Positions 60,250 through 64,000 of a DNA stretch of 64,000 bases are shown in pieces. The stretch is from contig NZ_BCQP01000040.1 in the NCBI RefSeq assembly GCF_001552135.1, forward strand, positions 62,001 through 126,000, read 5' to 3'. How positions within the stretch are numbered: position 1 is the first letter of the stretch; every line of letters begins with the position of its first letter. The DNA comes from Actinomadura chibensis NBRC 106107 (lineage in GTDB: Bacteria; Actinomycetota; Actinomycetes; Streptosporangiales; Streptosporangiaceae). Made by a program: the position numbers and the translations under genes. Below the pieces are notes generated by a model. The model saw only the letters and a list, made by a program, of their open reading frames with translations. It had not been told where the DNA came from and did no database searches.

Positions 60250-62028
60250 TCAGCCGCAGTTGGCGTAGCTGGACGTACGGCCGTTGCCGCCGAAGCGGAC
60301 GCACGCACCGGGCGCCTTCACGAACACCGGACCCGCGTACCAGGCGAACGACCCGCTGTCGACGACCTGGCTACCGCCCTGCTTCTGGATCCACACCGAG
60401 ACCGGGGACTTCGTGCCCACGTGCTGCGTCTTCATCGTGACGGCGCAGTTGTAACCGGAGCTGTTGTAGAGCTGGTAGGCGGTACCGCCGGAAACGCCCA
60501 TGGAACGTTGCACGTAATAACCGCCGCCATGGCCCCCGCTGTTGCACGCGGCCTGCGGGGTGTACTTGTTGGGCGGTTCCTTAGAAGGAGTGGAGGCTCC
60601 GCCCCCTCCGCCCTTGGTCGGCGTAGAGCCGGGCTGCTGCGGTGTCCCCGGCAGCTGGGACGCGTTGGGCCCGGTGGGGTTCGGACTCTGCTTCCCCTGG
60701 GGCTGCCCCGGCTTGGGCTTCATCGGGTTCCGGGCGTCGCCTCCGGCCACGGCCCCCTGCCCGTCCTGCGCGCCGTTCTGGTCGGACGCCGTCACCTGAT
60801 GGTCGCCGCCCTTGTCGTCACCCGACCTCGTCGCCGCCCATACGGAACCGCCCGCGATGACGGCCGCCACCGCGGCGGCGGCCGCGATGGGGACGACGAG
60901 CCGGCCGCGCTTCCTGCCGCCCGCCCCATGGCCGCTGGGCGAGCCGGAGGGGAACGCTGGGGGCACGCCACCATGCCCCGCGTCGAAGTAAGACGGGGGC
61001 TGGGGCGCCGTCCTGTTCCTGGGCGTGGAGGGATCGGTGACCTGGTCGGGAGGCAGCAGCGCCCCGGCCATGTCGGACGGCGCCGCATGCGGATCCGTCG
61101 AACCGTGGCCCCGATCCCCGGCCGCCCTGTTCGCCTCGGCCGGGAACGCGGGCAGCGGCTGGACGGCCGCCTCGGCCGAGGACGTGCCGCTGGCCGCGCC
61201 GACCAGGCGTTCCTGCGCCTGCCGCGCGGTGGGACGCTGCGCGGGCTCCTTGGCCAGGCAGGCCGACACGAGTTCGCGCATCGGGCTGGGCAGGTCGCCG
61301 AGATCGGGCTCGCCGGTCAGGATGCGGTGCATGATCGAGGCCATCTCGTCATTGCCGAAGGCGGGACGTCCCGTCGCGGCGAACACCATGGTCGTGCCCC
61401 AGGCGAACATGTCGGAGGCCGTGCTGACCTCCGCGCCCGTGAAGTGCTCGGGCGCCATGTAGGCGGGCGTGCCGACGTTCTGCGTCTCACCCGCCGCGCC
61501 CAGCGCGCGCGCCACGCCGAAGTCGATGACGCGGGGGCCGTCCGGTCCCATCATCACGTTGTGGGGCTTGAAGTCACGGTGGACGATCCCGGCCTGGTGG
61601 ATCGCGGTCAGCGCGGTGAGGGTGCTGATGGCGAGCCGCTCAAGCGCACCGCCGGTGCGCGGTCCGTCTGTGCGCACCACATGATGAAGGGACAGCCCGG
61701 GAACGTACTCACTGACGATGTAGGGCTGGTCGCCCGCGACGTCGGCGTCGAGTACCTGCGCGGTGCAGAACCGTGCCACGCGCTTGGCGACCTCCAACTC
61801 GCGGACGAAGCGCGCGCGGGCGGCGTCGTCTCCGGCGAGCCCGCCGTGGAGGAGCTTGATGGCGACGTGGTCCACGGCGGGGACGTCCCCGACCGCGCCG
61901 ACCCGCCGACCCAGGAACACCGATCCCTGCCCGCCCTCGCCCAGGCGGCCCAGGATCTCGTACCCGCCCAGCTCGATCGGGTCGCCCGACCGCAGCGGCA
62001 GGGCGTCCGGCATCGTCCTATCGGTCAC
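60250..62028 (-). CDS. Transmembrane serine/threonine protein kinase
   Basis: 592 residues from GTG 62028 (ATG 62013 is possible). The kinase domain (~20-275) is complete: GRLGEGGQGSV, K58 in VAIK, HRDFKPHN (150-157), DFG (169-171), APE (192-194). A Pro/Ala-rich juxtamembrane region precedes a membrane helix at ~377-399. The outer part starts with a Gly/Pro/Asn linker and ends in a ~100-residue domain with four Cys (AACNSGG, YNCAVTM, GACVRF, YANCG), probably two disulfides. No PASTA repeats, so the ligand differs from PknB's. Likely senses an extracellular signal. Confidence 0.93.
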   Translation of the reverse strand: MTDRTMPDALPLRSGDPIELGGYEILGRLGEGGQGSVFLGRRVGAVGDVPAVDHVAIKLLHGGLAGDDAARARFVRELEVAKRVARFCTAQVLDADVAGDQPYIVSEYVPGLSLHHVVRTDGPRTGGALERLAISTLTALTAIHQAGIVHRDFKPHNVMMGPDGPRVIDFGVARALGAAGETQNVGTPAYMAPEHFTGAEVSTASDMFAWGTTMVFAATGRPAFGNDEMASIMHRILTGEPDLGDLPSPMRELVSACLAKEPAQRPTARQAQERLVGAASGTSSAEAAVQPLPAFPAEANRAAGDRGHGSTDPHAAPSDMAGALLPPDQVTDPSTPRNRTAPQPPSYFDAGHGGVPPAFPSGSPSGHGAGGRKRGRLVVPIAAAAAVAAVIAGGSVWAATRSGDDKGGDHQVTASDQNGAQDGQGAVAGGDARNPMKPKPGQPQGKQSPNPTGPNASQLPGTPQQPGSTPTKGGGGGASTPSKEPPNKYTPQAACNSGGHGGGYYVQRSMGVSGGTAYQLYNSSGYNCAVTMKTQHVGTKSPVSVWIQKQGGSQVVDSGSFAWYAGPVFVKAPGACVRFGGNGRTSSYANCG

Positions 62029-62162
62029 ACCACTCGCTCCCCGTCACTTTCGGCTCGGTCACTTCGGGCTCGCCGACCTGGACCGCGCACCAGCCTAAGG
62101 GCAGAAGATGGTAGGCGCTTCCCGGGGCAGTTGATCTAGTGAGTGGCGACGGGACGCTAAAT

Positions 62163-62174
62163 GGACTACAGTCC
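62163..62174. promoter_or_regulatory. Candidate TetR operator
   Basis: GGACT-AC-AGTCC, flanked by AAT on the left and ATT on the right with one base of asymmetry, lies 24 bases before the GTG of the TetR gene, where it would cover the promoter or transcription start. Confidence 0.55.
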
Positions 62175-62197
62175 GATTCATGGGAGGGGGAGAGCCG

Positions 62198-62842
62198 GTG
62201 ACAGAGCGCGGCCCGGTCGGCGACCGGAGCGTCGACCTTGAGCTGATGCGGACGCCGCCGCCCAAGGAGCGTGCGGACGCGGCGCGCAACCGTGCCAAGG
62301 TGCTGGAGGCCGCCGCTCGCCTGTTCGCCGAGCATGGGGTCGAGTCCGTCTCCATGGACGCGGTCGCCACCGCCGCCGGGGTCGGCAAGGGGACCCTCTT
62401 CCGCCGGTTCGGCGACAAGGCGGGGCTCGCCGTCGCCCTCCTGGACGAACGGGAACGCGACCTCCAGGACGCGATCCTGTCCGGCCCGGCTCCGTTGGGT
62501 CCTGGTGAGGCGGACGCTGTCGTTCCGCCGTCCGAACGTCTACTCGCCTTTGCCGATGCCTATATGGACTACGTCCTGGACCATCTGTCCCTGGTGCGGA
62601 TGTCCGAGACCGCCTCGCCGGGCGCCCGGTACCGCATCGGCGCCTACGGGTTCTGGCATCGGCACCTGACGATCCTGCTCGACCAGTCCGTCCCCGACGG
62701 GGACGGACTGGCGCACGCGCTTCTCGCCGTCCTCGGTGCGGAGCACCTCACCGCGATGGTCGAGAGCGTGGGGGCGGAACGCGCGCGCGCCGCCGTCCAT
62801 GCCCTCTTCAGTGCGGCCGGTGCCTGGCCAGGGGACTCCTAG
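62198..62842 (+). CDS. TetR family transcriptional regulator
   Basis: 214 residues from GTG 62198, chosen for the GGGAGGGGGAGAG ribosome site; ATG 62180 would overlap that site. HTH: RAKVLEAAARLFAEHGVESVSMDAVATAAGVGKGTLFRRFGDKAGL. The C-terminal ligand/dimer domain (SERLLAFADAYMDYVLDHLSLVRMSE, FWHRHLTILLDQ) is of the common actinomycete type. No divergent or downstream target is obvious; the neighbouring kinase gene starts 169 bases away on the opposite strand. Confidence 0.9.
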   Translation: MTERGPVGDRSVDLELMRTPPPKERADAARNRAKVLEAAARLFAEHGVESVSMDAVATAAGVGKGTLFRRFGDKAGLAVALLDERERDLQDAILSGPAPLGPGEADAVVPPSERLLAFADAYMDYVLDHLSLVRMSETASPGARYRIGAYGFWHRHLTILLDQSVPDGDGLAHALLAVLGAEHLTAMVESVGAERARAAVHALFSAAGAWPGDS

Positions 62843-62855
62843 CGAAAAATTCGGG

Positions 62856-63038
62856 TCAGGCCGGGTCGGGGCTACGCCGCTTGCCGCGCCGCTCCGCCCG
62901 GCCTTCATCGTTGCCCGGTGGACCCTCCGGGGCGTGGTTGCGTTCCAGCCGCGCGGCGACCACGAGCGCGCGCAGCGACGTGGTCTTCACGTGTTCGTGT
63001 TCCCTGCTGGAGCGGGTCCTCGGGATGCTGCTCGGCAC
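62856..63038 (-). CDS. Small basic protein, unknown
   Basis: 60 residues from GTG 63038, preceded by an excellent GGAGG at 6-nt spacing, which is the main reason to call it. The sequence is hydrophilic and Arg/Glu/Pro-rich, with one short hydrophobic helix (TTSLRALVVAARLERN). Convergent with the TetR gene and divergent from the PadR gene. No family recognised. Confidence 0.5.
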   Translation of the reverse strand: MPSSIPRTRSSREHEHVKTTSLRALVVAARLERNHAPEGPPGNDEGRAERRGKRRSPDPA

Positions 63039-63186
63039 GCTTCACCTCCATGGATCGCGGACATGGGTGCTACCCGGCTCGCCGGATTTCGCACAGTAGT
63101 TGCAACCGCAAGATCTTTCGGGCTATTCCGAGTGATCGTTCCGTTTAGCCGCCGTCCGCATCCGGTCCTCGATCTGGCTATCTAGG

Positions 63187-63224
63187 TTGTATTCCTAACT
63201 AGCTAGCGCTACGGTCTAGCTAGT
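63187..63224 (+). promoter_or_regulatory. PadR-gene promoter with overlapping operator
   Basis: TTGTAT (63187-63192) and TACGGT (63210-63215) with 17-nt spacing form a plausible sigma-70-type promoter. ACTAGCTAG (63198-63206) and CTAGCTAGT (63216-63224) are perfect 9-bp inverted arms around a 9-nt spacer that covers the -10. Each arm also contains the self-palindrome CTAGCTAG. Bound protein would block polymerase, which suggests PadR autoregulation. Confidence 0.7.
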
Positions 63225-63247
63225 CGACCGATACGAGGAGGACGGCC

Positions 63248-63586
63248 ATGGCAGCCGACCGCCGGGCCAGCTGGCTCAAAGGCGTCCTCGACCTGCTGGT
63301 GCTCGCGAGCCTGACCCGGGGCGAGAGCTACGGGTACGAGATCGCCAAGACGCTCGCCGATGCCGGCCTGGGGCAGATCAAGGGCGGCACCCTCTACCCG
63401 GTGCTCAACCGCCTGGAAGAGGCGGGGCTGGTCTCCGCGGAGTTCCGGGTCGCCGACCGCGGCCCAGGCCGCCGCTACTACCACCTCACCGACGAGGGCC
63501 GCGCGACGCTCACCGAGCAGAGCGCGCTGTGGCTCGCCTTCGACGAATCAGTGCGCACGATGCTCACCCAGAAAGCGGACCGATGA
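63248..63586 (+). CDS. PadR family transcriptional regulator
   Basis: 112 residues with GAGGAGG upstream of ATG 63248. The PadR winged helix is complete: SWLKGVLDLLVLASLTRGESYGYEIAKTLADAGLG, GGTLYPVLNRLEEAGLV (recognition) and RRYYHLTDEGRATL (wing). A C-terminal helix for dimerisation is short. Its stop overlaps the start of the next gene (ATGA), the usual PadR-effector arrangement, in which PadR represses its own operon. Confidence 0.93.
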   Translation: MAADRRASWLKGVLDLLVLASLTRGESYGYEIAKTLADAGLGQIKGGTLYPVLNRLEEAGLVSAEFRVADRGPGRRYYHLTDEGRATLTEQSALWLAFDESVRTMLTQKADR

Positions 63587-64000
63587 CGAACCCCTACTTC
63601 GAGGAACTGGCGCAAAGGCTGCGCGACCGCGGGCTCCCCGCGGACCAGGTCACCCTCACCGTCGACGACCTCGCCGCATACGTGGCCGAATCCGGAACCG
63701 ACCCGGTACAGGAATTCGGTGCGCCAGAGGAGTTCGCCCTACAGGTGGCACCGTCCCGACAGAGAGAAGACGCCGCCCCTCCGTCCTCTGCCGAAACGTG
63801 GACCTGGAGGGCCGACGCCTTCCACGAACGCGACGTCCTCAACCACTACGGCGACGAAGGGTGGGAGGTCGAACGTGTCGACGCGGCGGGCCGCTTCGTC
63901 AGCCACCGCGAACCGGACAACCCGCAACGCTGGGAGTACCGCCGCGAGACCGTCATGCCGGGACGCCGCCAGGCCCTCGCCGACCGGCTGGCCCCCGACG
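63583..64000 (+). CDS. PadR-associated HAAS-like signalling protein (3' end outside window)
   Basis: 139 residues are visible. The first ~55 (NPYFEELAQRLRDRGLPADQV, LAAYVAESGTDPVQEFGAPEEFA) resemble HAAS domains, helical modules that act with PadR regulators and usually precede membrane helices. Residues ~65-125 (FHERDVLNHYGDEGWEVERVDAAGRF) resemble the DUF2812-type pattern seen in the same setting. Membrane segments, if present, are beyond the window. Assignment is tentative. Confidence 0.65.
   Translation, partial: MTNPYFEELAQRLRDRGLPADQVTLTVDDLAAYVAESGTDPVQEFGAPEEFALQVAPSRQREDAAPPSSAETWTWRADAFHERDVLNHYGDEGWEVERVDAAGRFVSHREPDNPQRWEYRRETVMPGRRQALADRLAPD

Overview
The window is about 72% G+C with dense, mostly GC-ending codons. 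Its gene content is that of a developmentally complex, filamentous actinobacterium: SpoIIE-type phosphatases, a BldG-like STAS protein, a SigR-like sigma factor, an XRE/DUF397 pair, a Spo0M-like protein, a Tat-exported lipoprotein, and DUF2630, DUF6158 and DUF6328 proteins. Family Thermomonosporaceae (Actinomadura-like) is my best guess, but nothing in the window (no rRNA or tRNA) fixes the genus. I see no prophage, transposase or CRISPR array.

Layout. 1-2038: a catalytic aldehyde dehydrogenase (5' end outside the window) overlapping a vestigial ALDH domain. 2121-4201: a histone-H1-like basic protein, DUF2630 and a luciferase-like flavin monooxygenase. 4313-9918 (minus): argS, plsX, two small secreted or anchored proteins, an alpha/beta hydrolase and a DUF998 membrane protein. 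10327-14535: a lysine-2,3-aminomutase-family radical SAM enzyme, an MFS exporter divergent from its likely ArsR/DUF5937 regulator, and a PEBP protein. 14603-19296: a sugar ABC importer operon whose last gene junction has been invaded by a 75-bp repeat array. 19451-21236: an ABC-2 polysaccharide exporter pair. 21347-24829: a PAP2/lipid-kinase fusion, DUF6158, VanW and YceI proteins. 24826-30030 (minus): a tightly coupled six-gene glycosyltransferase operon with two unrecognised members. 30075-35531: MarR, ABC-F, and two different prolyl-tRNA synthetases in divergent orientation.

35571-48034 is a signalling region: DUF6328, a PAS-GAF-PP2C phosphatase, a GAF-ANTAR protein, a CBS pair, a SigR-like sigma factor without a linked anti-sigma gene, a large secreted M14 carboxypeptidase, a TetR regulator and a PAS-GAF-PP2C-HATPase phosphatase. 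48187-54527 holds four poorly characterised proteins rich in low-complexity repeats, including a Spo0M fusion. 54739-57353 is an M16 peptidase pair (one active, one lacking zinc ligands). 57567-60045 holds a BldG-like STAS protein, a HATPase anti-sigma-like protein and the XRE/DUF397 pair. 60250-64000 holds a receptor Ser/Thr kinase, a TetR regulator, a small antisense-oriented gene, and a PadR regulator coupled to a HAAS-like membrane-signalling gene cut by the window end.

Most interesting observations: (i) a compound hairpin element present at three loci, each time lying inside coding sequence at a protein terminus, and amplified as four in-frame 75-bp units between two ABC permease genes; (ii) the six-gene glycosyltransferase operon; (iii) the 48-54.5 kb set of repeat-rich proteins; (iv) several regulator-operator pairs visible as perfect inverted repeats. 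All family names are from sequence reading and memory; no search was run.
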